In this document: positions 16,071 to 22,873 of the stretch, piece by piece
Layout: each line of letters begins with the position of its first letter
Numbering within the stretch: the stretch's first letter is position 1
Assembly (NCBI GenBank): GCA_023421875.1
Contig: JAEZSM010000007.1
Span: forward strand, 1 to 23,797
DNA: 23,797 nt
Reading direction: 5' to 3'
Source: Spirochaetota bacterium
GTDB taxonomy: Bacteria > Spirochaetota > Spirochaetia > Treponematales > Rectinemataceae
Notes under the pieces: generated by a model
What the model was told of the DNA's origin: nothing
The model's input: the letters and a program-made list of their open reading frames with translations, nothing else
Database searches by the model: none
Translations under genes and position numbers: made by a program

Positions 16071-16104
16071 TTGCCAAGCCGGTAAAACTGGTCTATTCTT
16101 TTAC
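16071..16104 (+). promoter_or_regulatory. Putative promoter of the Ldh-family gene with overlapping inverted repeat
   Basis: TTGCCA (16071-16076), 17 nt and TATTCT (16094-16099). An inverted repeat, GTAAAA (16082-16087) and TTTTAC (16099-16104), straddles the spacer and -10 box, as a repressor site would. The leader is about 60 nt. Confidence 0.6.
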
Positions 16105-16166
16105 TGCACATTTTCTATCCGGGGCGCTGCCTGAAGCAGGTGCCCTTCAACTGCAAGGAGCCTTCG

Positions 16167-17270
16167 ATGGACGACACGGTAACCTGGTGGAAGTTTGAGG
16201 AAGTAGCCGAATTCATGAAAGCCGGATTCGAGGCGGTGGGCGTGCCGGCGGAGGAAGCGGAAGTCTGCACCGACGTCCTCATAGCCGCCGACAAGCGGGG
16301 CGTGGACTCCCACGGCGTCGGGCGCTATAAGCCTATCTATCTGGACCGGATCTGGGCCGGCACCCAGCTGCCCAAGACCAACTTCGAAATAGTGAAGGAA
16401 AGCCCCACCACCGTCGTCATCGACGGACACAATGGCATGGGTCATTACATCTCCAAGCGAGCCATGGAGATGGCCATCAAAAAAGCGGACAAGTACGGTC
16501 TGGGCATGGCGGTGGTGCGCAATTCCACCCACTACGGTGCAGCATTCTACTATCCCAACATGGCTGTGGAGCGGGGCATGATCGGCATGACCACCACCTC
16601 CGCCAGACCTTCCATAGCACCCACCTGGGGCGTCGAGCCCATGCTGGGCACCAACCCCATGACCTGGGGCATGCCCTCGGACGAAGCCTTCCCCTTCATG
16701 GCCGACTACGCCACCTCGGTTACCCAGCGGGGCAAGATCGAACTCTACGACAGGCTGGGCAAGGACCTGCCCGACGGCTGGGTTATCGGCGAGGACGGCA
16801 AGTACCGCCACGACACCCATCAGGTGCTCATAGACCTCACCAAGGACAAGGCAGCCCTCACCCCCTTGGGCGGATTGGGCGAGGATCTGGCCGGCTACAA
16901 GGGCTACGGCAACGCCATGGTGGTCGAACTCCTCTCCTCCGCCCTCTCCCAGGCCAATTTCATGAAAGCCCTCATGGGGGTCAAGGACGGCAAGCCCGCC
17001 CCCATAGAGCTGGGTCATTCCTTCCTGGCCATCAAGGTGGAGGCTTTCTGCGACCTGGCAGCTTTTAAACACCAGGTGGGCGAGATCGCTCGGCAGTTAA
17101 GGGCATCCAAGAAGGCTCCAGGCGCCCAGCGCATCTGGACTCCCGGCGAGAAGGAATACGATGTGTACCAGTTCCGCAAGGACAAGGGCGTACCCTTCAA
17201 CGATCCTTTGAAGAATGCCTTCAGGGCGGTCAAGGAGCGCTGCGGCCTGCCCCACAAGCTGCCGTTCTGA
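16167..17270 (+). CDS. Ldh/MDH-type (LDH2 family) NAD(P)-dependent 2-hydroxyacid oxidoreductase
   Basis: A 367-aa cytoplasmic dehydrogenase of the malate/L-lactate dehydrogenase (LDH2) family. Members act on malate, lactate, sulfolactate, ureidoglycolate or 2,3-diketogulonate; the sequence alone does not fix the substrate. Family features are GVDSHGVGR (His49), GHNGMGHYISKRAM, RNSTHYGAAFYY (His122), the Pro/Gly-rich GVEPMLGTNPMTWGMPS and GYKGYGNAMVVELLSSAL. The frame opens at a GTG at 16140, but AAGGAG 6 nt upstream of the ATG at 16167 sets the start. It is monocistronic, with its own promoter and a very strong terminator. The overlapping inverted repeat suggests repression; the IclR protein in this window is a conceivable but untested regulator. 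Confidence 0.92.
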   Translation: MDDTVTWWKFEEVAEFMKAGFEAVGVPAEEAEVCTDVLIAADKRGVDSHGVGRYKPIYLDRIWAGTQLPKTNFEIVKESPTTVVIDGHNGMGHYISKRAMEMAIKKADKYGLGMAVVRNSTHYGAAFYYPNMAVERGMIGMTTTSARPSIAPTWGVEPMLGTNPMTWGMPSDEAFPFMADYATSVTQRGKIELYDRLGKDLPDGWVIGEDGKYRHDTHQVLIDLTKDKAALTPLGGLGEDLAGYKGYGNAMVVELLSSALSQANFMKALMGVKDGKPAPIELGHSFLAIKVEAFCDLAAFKHQVGEIARQLRASKKAPGAQRIWTPGEKEYDVYQFRKDKGVPFNDPLKNAFRAVKERCGLPHKLPF

Positions 17271-17317
17271 GAAGAACTCCAGTTCAGCGCCGGCTTTTAT
17301 CGGCCCAGGGATGACGA

Positions 17318-17355
17318 AAAGGGGCTGTCCCGGAACCTTCCGGGACAGCCCCTTT
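17318..17355. terminator. Bidirectional intrinsic terminator between ldh and serC
   Basis: Perfect 18-bp arms (17318-17335 and 17338-17355, core GGGGCTGTCCCGGAA) are flanked by A runs on the left and T runs on the right. It can end ldh transcription rightward and serC transcription leftward. It is the strongest terminator in the window. Confidence 0.92.
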
Positions 17356-17384
17356 CTTGCGATAGTCGGTTGAACCCTGCGTGC

Positions 17385-17415
17385 CATCGAGCTCCGCGGG
17401 TACTCGCACTCGATG
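17385..17415. repeat. Inverted repeat between terminator and serC
   Basis: CATCGAG (17385-17391) and CTCGATG (17409-17415) flank a 17-nt loop containing CCGCGG. It lies in the serC 3' untranslated region. It has no T tract and no known function; it may protect the serC mRNA 3' end. Confidence 0.4.
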
Positions 17416-17430
17416 CTATAGGCAAGGGCT

Positions 17431-18525
17431 CTAGCCCCTGCGCTTCCTGAAATCCTCCATAAACGACACCGCCGTCTTCACATTATCCAGGCTGCTGGCG
17501 TTGTAGATCGAAAAACGTATGCCGCCCACCGAGCGATGCCCCTTGACTCCTATGATGCCCGCGGCCTTGGCTTCCTTGACAAAGGCATCCTCGTCCTCGA
17601 GGCTGGGCAGCCTGAAGACCACATTCATCGAGGACCGGCTTTGCGCTTCCACAGGATTCCGGTAAAAGCCGCCGGAGGAATCGATAGCCTGGTACACCAG
17701 GGTTGCCTTCTCTTCGTTGAGCCCGCCCATGGCCTCAAGGCCTCCATTTTTTTCAAGCCAGCGAAGGGTGAGGTCGAGCATGTAGATCGAAAAACAAGGC
17801 GGGGTATTGTAGAGGGAGTTATGTTCCTCGTAGACCCTGTAGGAGAGCATGGTCGGCAGCTCTTCCTTTTTCCTGGCCAGTTCCAAAAAGTCTTTTCGAA
17901 TGGCCACCAGAGTTAAACCCGAGGGTCCCAGGTTTTTCTGCGCTCCGGCGTAGATAAGGGAAAAATCATTCGTCGGAAAGGGACGGGAAAAGATGTCGCT
18001 GGACATATCGCAGACCAGGGGAGTGCCTTTGACCGCGGGCCAGGTTTTCCATTGGGTTCCGAATATCGTATTGTTGCTGGTCAGGTGGATATAGGCCGAA
18101 TCGGAGGGGAGCTCCAGCTCGGAAGGCTTCGGTATCCGGGTAAAGCTCCCGTCGGGATTCTCGCTGCTGATCTGGGCGCAATTGCCAAAGCGCCGGGCTT
18201 CCTTGAACGCCGCCTTGCTCCAGCTGCCGGTGATCAGGTAGCTGGCCTTGCGGTCCTCGTAGAGAAAGTTCATGGGCAGCATGAAAAACTGACTGGAAGC
18301 GCCTCCGGTCAAAAAAAGGATTTTCCATTCAGAGCCCATTCCCGCCAGGCGCTTAAAGCGCTCCTGGGCTTCGTTGTGGAGGGTTTCGTATTCCTTGGAT
18401 CGGTGGGAAACCTCCATGACCGACATGCCGGTGGATTTCCAATCCAGCAGATCTTCCCGGGCTTCCTCGAGCACTTCCAGGGGAATAGCCGCCGGTCCTG
18501 CGTTAAAATTGACCGCGCGTTTCAT
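17431..18525 (-). CDS. serC: Phosphoserine aminotransferase
   Basis: Transfers the amino group of glutamate to 3-phosphohydroxypyruvate to give phosphoserine. The 364-aa PLP enzyme opens NFNAGPAAIPLEVLEEA and has MSVMEVSHRSKEY, TGGASSQFFMLPMN and the PLP-lysine motif YAGAQKNLGPSG with Lys197. It ends with HRSVGGIRFSIYNA, where the phosphate group is bound. Length and motifs are typical. It starts 5 nt after serA stops, and its Shine-Dalgarno AAAAGGAG is made of the last codons of serA, so the two are translationally coupled. Confidence 0.96.
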   Translation of the reverse strand: MKRAVNFNAGPAAIPLEVLEEAREDLLDWKSTGMSVMEVSHRSKEYETLHNEAQERFKRLAGMGSEWKILFLTGGASSQFFMLPMNFLYEDRKASYLITGSWSKAAFKEARRFGNCAQISSENPDGSFTRIPKPSELELPSDSAYIHLTSNNTIFGTQWKTWPAVKGTPLVCDMSSDIFSRPFPTNDFSLIYAGAQKNLGPSGLTLVAIRKDFLELARKKEELPTMLSYRVYEEHNSLYNTPPCFSIYMLDLTLRWLEKNGGLEAMGGLNEEKATLVYQAIDSSGGFYRNPVEAQSRSSMNVVFRLPSLEDEDAFVKEAKAAGIIGVKGHRSVGGIRFSIYNASSLDNVKTAVSFMEDFRKRRG

Positions 18526-18530
18526 GGTTT

Positions 18531-19415
18531 TTACTCCTTTTGTGCCTTGTCGCAGTATGCCTGCAGACGCTTTTCAATAGCATCGCCCAGGCGCAGCAGA
18601 TTCTCGGCGGTGGAAGCCCCCAGGTGGGGAGTGCAGAGACAGTTGGGAGCCGAGAACAGCGGCGATGATTCGGGAGGCTCCTTTTTATAGACATCTGTGG
18701 CGTACCCTGCCAGCCTGCCCGAAGCGAGGGCGGCGGCAACATCTTCCTCGACCACTACCTCGCCCCGGCAGGTATTGATGAGTCTGGCTCCCTTTTTCAT
18801 CAGGCCGATGCGTTCGGCATTGATCATGCCCTTGGTTTGGTCTGTCAGGGGAGTGTGGAGACTCAGGTAATCCGACGCTGCGAGCACTTCCTCCAGACCT
18901 TTTAGCTCGGCCAGATCCGAAGACGCCACATAAAGATCGTAGGCAAGGACCCTCATGCCGAAGGCCTTCGCCCTGACCGCCAGCTCCCGCGCTATCCTTC
19001 CCAGGCCGATGAGCCCGAGGGTCTTGCCAAAAAGCTCGCTGCGCTCCAGGTCTTTTTTAAGCCAGCGGCCCTCTCTGGTCGAGCTGTCGGCCAGGCAGAT
19101 GCGGTTGGGCAGGGCGAGCATCAGGGCGAAGGCCAGCTCGGCCACCGCCACGCTGGAAGCTTCGGGCGTGTTGTCCACCAGGATCCCCCTGGCCAGGGCC
19201 GAATCCGTGTCGATCGTATCCACACCCACACCGCCGCGGATTATAAACTTGAGCGCCGGCGCCGCATCCATCATGGCTGCGTCCACCCTGGTCTTGGAAC
19301 GCACGATCAGCACTTCCGCCTCGGAAAGCCTTGCCATATCGGTATAGACTTCCCCGAATCGGGACAGACGTTTGGGAAGATCGGGGAAAAATGCGTCGGC
19401 GAGCAGAATTTTCAT
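18531..19415 (-). CDS. serA: D-3-phosphoglycerate dehydrogenase (short form) / D-2-hydroxyacid dehydrogenase
   Basis: Oxidises 3-phosphoglycerate to 3-phosphohydroxypyruvate, the first step of serine synthesis; the assignment rests on the family and on serC directly downstream. The 294-aa enzyme has the NAD motif GLIGLGRIA (134-142) and the catalytic set Arg217 (NTCRG), Glu246 (KKEPP) and His264 (PHLGAST). It is the minimal form: no ACT or intervening regulatory domain follows, so feedback by serine through an ACT domain is not expected. The frame also offers a GTG at 19418, but AAGGAGG lies 5 nt before the ATG at 19415 and only 2 nt before the GTG, so the ATG is chosen. It has a near-consensus promoter with a leader of about 80 nt. 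Confidence 0.9.
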   Translation of the reverse strand: MKILLADAFFPDLPKRLSRFGEVYTDMARLSEAEVLIVRSKTRVDAAMMDAAPALKFIIRGGVGVDTIDTDSALARGILVDNTPEASSVAVAELAFALMLALPNRICLADSSTREGRWLKKDLERSELFGKTLGLIGLGRIARELAVRAKAFGMRVLAYDLYVASSDLAELKGLEEVLAASDYLSLHTPLTDQTKGMINAERIGLMKKGARLINTCRGEVVVEEDVAAALASGRLAGYATDVYKKEPPESSPLFSAPNCLCTPHLGASTAENLLRLGDAIEKRLQAYCDKAQKE

Positions 19416-19504
19416 CACAACCTCCTTGCGTGCGCAGCGGCTGAGCGAAGGTCCGGTATTTAAACAGCGTGGGCGGAAAAAATGTTTCCCGAAAAGGTTT
19501 CCCG

Positions 19505-19533
19505 ATAATAGTAAGGCTGTCGACGACTGTCAA
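19505..19533 (-). promoter_or_regulatory. serA-serC promoter
   Basis: On the minus strand, TTGACA (19528-19533), 17 nt and TATTAT (19505-19510): a near-consensus sigma70 promoter. It makes serA-serC able to be transcribed apart from the upstream DUF1015 gene. Confidence 0.8.
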
Positions 19534-19552
19534 GGCAAAGGACCGGAATTAC

Positions 19553-19577
19553 TGCATAATTATGCTCGCATTATGCA
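19553..19577. promoter_or_regulatory. Nested palindromes upstream of the serA promoter
   Basis: GCATAATTATGC (19554-19565) is a perfect 12-bp palindrome. TGCATAAT (19553-19560) and ATTATGCA (19570-19577) also form an inverted repeat. Together they give three GCATAAT-type half-sites directly after the DUF1015 stop codon and about 20 bp upstream of the serA -35 box, a typical activator or repressor position. There is no GC stem or T tract, so a terminator is unlikely. Confidence 0.5.
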
Positions 19578-20951
19578 TTAATACCCATTTTTAATGAGTC
19601 TTGCCTCGATATAGAAACGTTTTTCCGGGGCCTCGCCCATAGAAAAACTTTTTCTGGGCATCACGCCGTCCCTTACGATAGTGGAGAAGAAGGAAGCCTT
19701 GTCCACCGGCGGGCAATAGAGTCCCATGCTTCCCGGCTTGGACGCCAGGGAGAGAAGACTGCCGGAGCCGTGAATGTAGTCGATGCCGCAGCCGGGTCTC
19801 GTCTTCAGATAGCGGTCAAGAAAATTCTGGAGGCTCCCTACCGCTAGTTTTGCCTGGGGAGCCGTAAAGCGCAGAAGGCCGGCCCTGCCCTGGATAACCC
19901 AGGCTATCCTATGGGCGGATTCAGGATCAGCCTCGTCGCAGCGACGGAAGGCTTGGCTCGCGTCGGGAAGCTGGATCAGCTCAACGCCCTCGGCCTCCAG
20001 GGCGGCGAAGAAATCCCTGGTATCCAGATTGAACAGGAGGCGGTGAATGGGATGAAAAGGAAGTCCTGCATTGTGGATATTCACGATCTCAGCGAGGGCG
20101 TAGCGGGCTGGATGGTTTTCGAGGAGTTCTTCTTTTTCCGACGCCGACCCCGGCATTCCGCCTATCTCCTGCTTGAGCTCTTCCCAGATAGCCTTGGCGG
20201 TGGCAAGGGAATGATTCCCGTCGCCGACGGCAAAGAGCAGGGGATGGTCGCTGCCGTGCCGCCGCGCGAAGGCTTCCGGATCGGCCAGCTTCCGGAGCGC
20301 CGAGTCTACAAGCGCGAGGCTGGCAGCGTCGTTTAAGAGCCATGATCGCGCATGGCCGCCGCCCTCCATGAGTTCGAAATCGTACAGCCTGGGATAGTAT
20401 TCCCTGCGCCGGTACAGGGCTTCGACAAGGGTCTGTTCCGGATCGTCCACCAGCACCATCACGTGGGGAAGCTCGAGTGCTGCAGCCCTTCGGATAGCCA
20501 TCCTGGGAGGCAGACGGGAAAGGATAGTCCCCTCGGTGGGCCTGATAAGGCTCCTCGAGCCTTCCCTGTAGTCGTAGTGTTCGAGATCGAGGAGCGCCAG
20601 AAGTCCCAGCCGCGGACTGGCCACATAAGGGGTGCTGCGCTCCACCAGGACAAAACCCTTGCCGGGGCTCTCGAGAAAACCCTGGCTCAGGTAAAGATCC
20701 ATGGCAGCATGAATCTTTTGTATACGCTCCTGGGCGTCCTCATCCTCCAGATAGCACTCGGGGAAAATAAGATTCAGGGTCGACGGCTTTTCGCCCACAA
20801 AGTCCCGAACCCTTTCCCAGTATTCCTTTTCCGAGGAGTACTGGTCGCAGGCCACCACAGCCCAGCGAGGCAGATCGAGCCCGGATCGGGGCAAAAGCAC
20901 CTCTGGTATTCCGAGGCCGAAGGGTTTAAGGCTGAATTCTTTTTCGTTCAT
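19578..20951 (-). CDS. DUF1015 family protein, serine-cluster associated
   Basis: A 457-aa cytoplasmic protein of the DUF1015 family, whose function is not established. The hallmark is LLFAVGDGNHSLATAKAIWEEL (about 238-259), a form of the family's DGHH/DGNH motif that recalls the active-site loop of ParB/SerK-like phosphotransferases. Other conserved-looking stretches are VVACDQYSSEKEYWERV (32-48), RPTEGTILSRLPPR near 137-150 and CGIDYIHG in the C-terminal part. Members often lie beside serA and serC in other bacteria, as here. Its ATG overlaps the stop of the 82-aa membrane protein gene (ATGA), so it is translated in the nif3-lspA unit. A role in the last step of serine synthesis or in serine phosphate metabolism is inference only. 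Confidence 0.85.
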   Translation of the reverse strand: MNEKEFSLKPFGLGIPEVLLPRSGLDLPRWAVVACDQYSSEKEYWERVRDFVGEKPSTLNLIFPECYLEDEDAQERIQKIHAAMDLYLSQGFLESPGKGFVLVERSTPYVASPRLGLLALLDLEHYDYREGSRSLIRPTEGTILSRLPPRMAIRRAAALELPHVMVLVDDPEQTLVEALYRRREYYPRLYDFELMEGGGHARSWLLNDAASLALVDSALRKLADPEAFARRHGSDHPLLFAVGDGNHSLATAKAIWEELKQEIGGMPGSASEKEELLENHPARYALAEIVNIHNAGLPFHPIHRLLFNLDTRDFFAALEAEGVELIQLPDASQAFRRCDEADPESAHRIAWVIQGRAGLLRFTAPQAKLAVGSLQNFLDRYLKTRPGCGIDYIHGSGSLLSLASKPGSMGLYCPPVDKASFFSTIVRDGVMPRKSFSMGEAPEKRFYIEARLIKNGY

Positions 20952-21196
20952 CGCTTTTCTTCCAAATGGGCGCGCACCCTCAGCAGGGTGAGCAGTTTTC
21001 TGTAGATGAGGAATGTTCCCCCCATGGCCAGGATGAAACTCACTGCCATGGCCCAGACAATCGCCGTGGGGGCGAGGATGCGGGCCAGGCTGATTGAGTA
21101 GAGCCAGAGGAGGGCAAGAAAAAAGAGGGCAGTGAGCAGGATGTTCCCTATGGTAGCCACAAGGAGGAAGAGGAGGGTTTTAGTTCCCCTGGTCAT
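20948..21196 (-). CDS. Small integral membrane protein, 82 aa
   Basis: Not assigned. Two hydrophobic segments (about 7-34 and 39-66) are followed by a basic cytoplasmic-type tail, RKLLTLLRVRAHLEEKR. By the positive-inside rule both ends would be cytoplasmic. The start at 21196 is supported by AGGGAGGAA 7 nt upstream, inside the end of lspA. It overlaps lspA by 17 nt and DUF1015 by 4 nt, so all three are translationally coupled. The position next to lspA suggests an envelope role, which the sequence itself does not show. Confidence 0.78.
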   Translation of the reverse strand: MTRGTKTLLFLLVATIGNILLTALFFLALLWLYSISLARILAPTAIVWAMAVSFILAMGGTFLIYRKLLTLLRVRAHLEEKR

Positions 21197-21794
21197 GCCC
21201 GGGTTCCTCCCTGCCGCCGGCCAGAAAGCCGCTCAAGAGCAGCAGGCATGCGCCTATGGTTATTGAAAGGTCTGCGAGATTGAAGGTGGGAAAACGATCC
21301 ATCCCCAAAAAGCCGTAAAGAGAAAAGGAGATATAGTCCACTACCCCACCGGGCCTGAAAATACGGTCGATGAGATTCCCTACACCTCCGCCTACGATAA
21401 AGGCGATACAGAGGCGCTGCAGGCTGCTCAGGCTCTTGGACCGATAGGCATAGAGCACAGCCCCTGCGAGGAAGATCGCCGGCAACACTATGAACAGCAG
21501 TATCCGCAGCAGCCTGGAAACCTCATCGCCTATGGAAAAGGCTATCCCCAGGTTCTTGGTATGCACTATCCAGAGAAAATCGTTCATGAGTCTCGCGCCG
21601 ATTCTGTTCTCGGGAATCAGGTCGACAATCCGGGCTTTGACCAGCTGGTCGATGCCGATTATGAGCAACGAGAGCAGTGTTGAGAAAAACAGGTTTTTTT
21701 TACGCCTCGAGCCCTCCGGTCCGGTCGCCTGAGCTTCCAGTCGGGGTCTCAGATTTTCCTGTGAAGCTGTCGCTGTCGTTTCCATGGGTTTCAT
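21180..21794 (-). CDS. lspA: Lipoprotein signal peptidase (signal peptidase II)
   Basis: Cleaves signal peptides of prolipoproteins in the inner membrane. The 204-aa protein has four membrane segments and the family motifs IDQLVK, TKNLGIAFS, GGGVGNLIDRIFRPGGVVDYI and FNLADLSITIG; the aspartates of NLIDR and NLAD are the catalytic pair. The N-terminus carries about 30 hydrophilic residues before the first membrane helix, which is longer than usual, so the exact start is uncertain. GTG at 21797, ATG at 21794 and a further ATG at 21785 are all possible, and no clear Shine-Dalgarno decides between them. It begins about 20 nt after nif3. Confidence 0.93.
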   Translation of the reverse strand: MKPMETTATASQENLRPRLEAQATGPEGSRRKKNLFFSTLLSLLIIGIDQLVKARIVDLIPENRIGARLMNDFLWIVHTKNLGIAFSIGDEVSRLLRILLFIVLPAIFLAGAVLYAYRSKSLSSLQRLCIAFIVGGGVGNLIDRIFRPGGVVDYISFSLYGFLGMDRFPTFNLADLSITIGACLLLLSGFLAGGREEPGHDQGN

Positions 21795-21814
21795 CACTTC
21801 AGGGGTATCCAGGA

Positions 21815-22576
21815 TCAGAGTCCCGTCGGCAGGTCGATAAAGAGGGTTCGAAGACCGGTCTCGGCCTTCAGCTTGGCCTCGACAGCCTTGAGCCCCCAGG
21901 TTTCGGTGGCGTAGTGCCCGGCAGCGATAAAGGTAAGCCCGCCTTCCACAATCTGATGGTAAACCGAATGGGAGGGTTCCCCGGTTATAAAAGCGTCGAT
22001 GCCCTTGCCCAGGGCCTGGAGCGCCTCGAAGGGAGCTCCTCCCGAGACAATTGCCAGGGTGGAAATCTTTGAGGGGCCGGCGGCGATGAGAGTCCGGGGG
22101 GGGCTGTTGTCCCGGAGAATCGCGGCGCAGAGCTCATCGGCGGTCTTGGGATGCCTGAGTCTTCCCGATACACCTATGGCTACGCCATGGTAGAGCCCAA
22201 AAGGCTTTCGCTCGTCGAGCTGCAAAAGGTCGGCCAGCTGGGCGTTGTTGCCAAGCTGAGGGTGCATGTCTAAAGGCAGATGACAGGCATAGAGCCCCAT
22301 GTCGGCTGACAGCAGACCGCGGATTCGCTCCAGCATCGGGCCTTCGATCCGGGCGGCCGATCCCCAGAACAGGCCGTGATGCACAAAAAGCAGGTCTGCC
22401 CCAGCCTTGGCCGCCCTGTCTATGGATGCCGCGCAGGCGTCCACGGCGAAGGCTACCGTGGTGATGGGTTTAGCTGAGCATCCCACCTGGATGCCGTTCA
22501 GTGAGTCATCGATGTTGCGGAGCTCGTCGATCTGTAAAAATGAGCGGCACCAGAGATCGAATTCGGAGACTGTCAT
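21815..22576 (-). CDS. Nif3-like dinuclear metal centre protein (YbgI/GTP cyclohydrolase I type 2 homologue)
   Basis: A 253-aa member of the Nif3/YbgI family, toroidal hexamers with a two-metal site; the physiological substrate is unsettled. Metal-ligand motifs are LLFVHHGLFW near 62-71, YACHLPLDMH and, near the C-terminus, FIAAGHYATETWG with the second His/Glu pair. DDSLNGIQVG near residues 23-32 is the usual N-terminal signature. It is the first gene of the unit nif3-lspA-82 aa protein-DUF1015. Upstream there is no Shine-Dalgarno but the T tract of an intrinsic terminator; a possible promoter TTGCCT-17-TTTTAT (22614-22619 and 22591-22596) would give only a very short leader. Confidence 0.9.
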   Translation of the reverse strand: MTVSEFDLWCRSFLQIDELRNIDDSLNGIQVGCSAKPITTVAFAVDACAASIDRAAKAGADLLFVHHGLFWGSAARIEGPMLERIRGLLSADMGLYACHLPLDMHPQLGNNAQLADLLQLDERKPFGLYHGVAIGVSGRLRHPKTADELCAAILRDNSPPRTLIAAGPSKISTLAIVSGGAPFEALQALGKGIDAFITGEPSHSVYHQIVEGGLTFIAAGHYATETWGLKAVEAKLKAETGLRTLFIDLPTGL

Positions 22577-22584
22577 GGGAAAAG

Positions 22585-22633
22585 AATATAATAAAAGAGC
22601 CTTCCGGGGAAGGAGGCAAACCCCGGAAGGCTC
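22585..22633 (-). terminator. Strong intrinsic terminator directly upstream of nif3
   Basis: Perfect 13-bp arms: GAGCCTTCCGGGG (minus strand, from 22633) and CCCCGGAAGGCTC (ending at 22597), with an 11-nt loop. The minus-strand tail reads TTTTATTATATT. It points leftward, and no protein gene lies upstream of it on that strand. It must therefore end a non-coding transcript or control read-through into nif3. Confidence 0.9.
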
Positions 22634-22703
22634 CTGGCAGCCAGCGCTGCCGCTCTTAGGGGACTATCCCGTTTCGCCACCGGTTTCATCCCGTTCTGTC
22701 GAT
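22585..22703 (-). ncRNA. Putative structured small RNA or attenuated leader upstream of nif3
   Basis: A promoter at 22708-22736 would make a transcript of roughly 110-120 nt ending at the terminator. It contains no open frame with a ribosome binding site that I can see. Read 5' to 3' on the minus strand it has two copies of AACGGGAU 22 nt apart, a GGGA-UAG-UCCC stem (22670-22660), a perfect stem GGCAGC-GCUG-GCUGCC (22651-22636) and then the terminator hairpin. Both GGGA copies could pair with the same UCCCC. I do not recognise it as 6S, SRP, tmRNA, T-box or a known riboswitch. It may be a stand-alone sRNA or a cis-acting attenuator of the nif3-lspA unit. Confidence 0.6.
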
Positions 22704-22707
22704 GAGA

Positions 22708-22736
22708 AACATATCGCAGGAATTAAAAATCGTCAA
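22708..22736 (-). promoter_or_regulatory. Putative promoter of the structured RNA
   Basis: On the minus strand, TTGACG (22731-22736), 17 nt and TATGTT (22708-22713). Initiation is expected near 22700-22703. The 297-nt gap between nif3 and the NTPase gene thus holds the terminator, the RNA, this promoter and the divergent NTPase promoter; 22741-22838 is AT-rich with no further clear element. Confidence 0.6.
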
Positions 22737-22838
22737 GTGAATATACTAGAATTTATATGAAAATAAACGAAATTACCGCAAAGGATGCAAGAGCTATGGG
22801 TGCAATAGTTCTTTAATGCACGATATGATAAAAAGATC

Positions 22839-22868
22839 TGGACAGGAGCCGAGCTCCTGGGTGAAAAT
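22839..22868 (+). promoter_or_regulatory. Putative NTPase promoter with an inverted repeat in its spacer (leaderless type)
   Basis: TGGACA (22839-22844), 18 nt and GAAAAT (22863-22868), then 5 nt to the ATG. The spacer holds the perfect inverted repeat GGAGC-CGA-GCTCC (22845-22857), a possible operator. An alternative -10 box, TATGAT (22824-22829), lacks a good -35. Confidence 0.4.
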
Positions 22869-22873
22869 AGCCC

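Noticed and set aside
16077..16088. AGCCGGTAAAAC shared by the ldh promoter and 5586-5597 near the iclR promoter
   Set aside because: A single 12-bp match in about 24 kb of sequence is expected by chance several times; not used as evidence of co-regulation.
16101..17072. 323-aa frame antisense to the Ldh gene
   Set aside because: Gly/His/Val-rich translation typical of a shadow frame of a confidently identified gene.
17361..17430. Possible tRNA (GGTTGAACCC resembles a T arm)
   Set aside because: No acceptor stem, D arm or anticodon arm can be built around it.
22640..22700. T-box or SRP RNA in the structured RNA
   Set aside because: GGTGGCGAAACGG only loosely resembles the T-box core GGTGGNACCGCG, and the SRP hallmark GGAAGGAAGCAGCC is absent.
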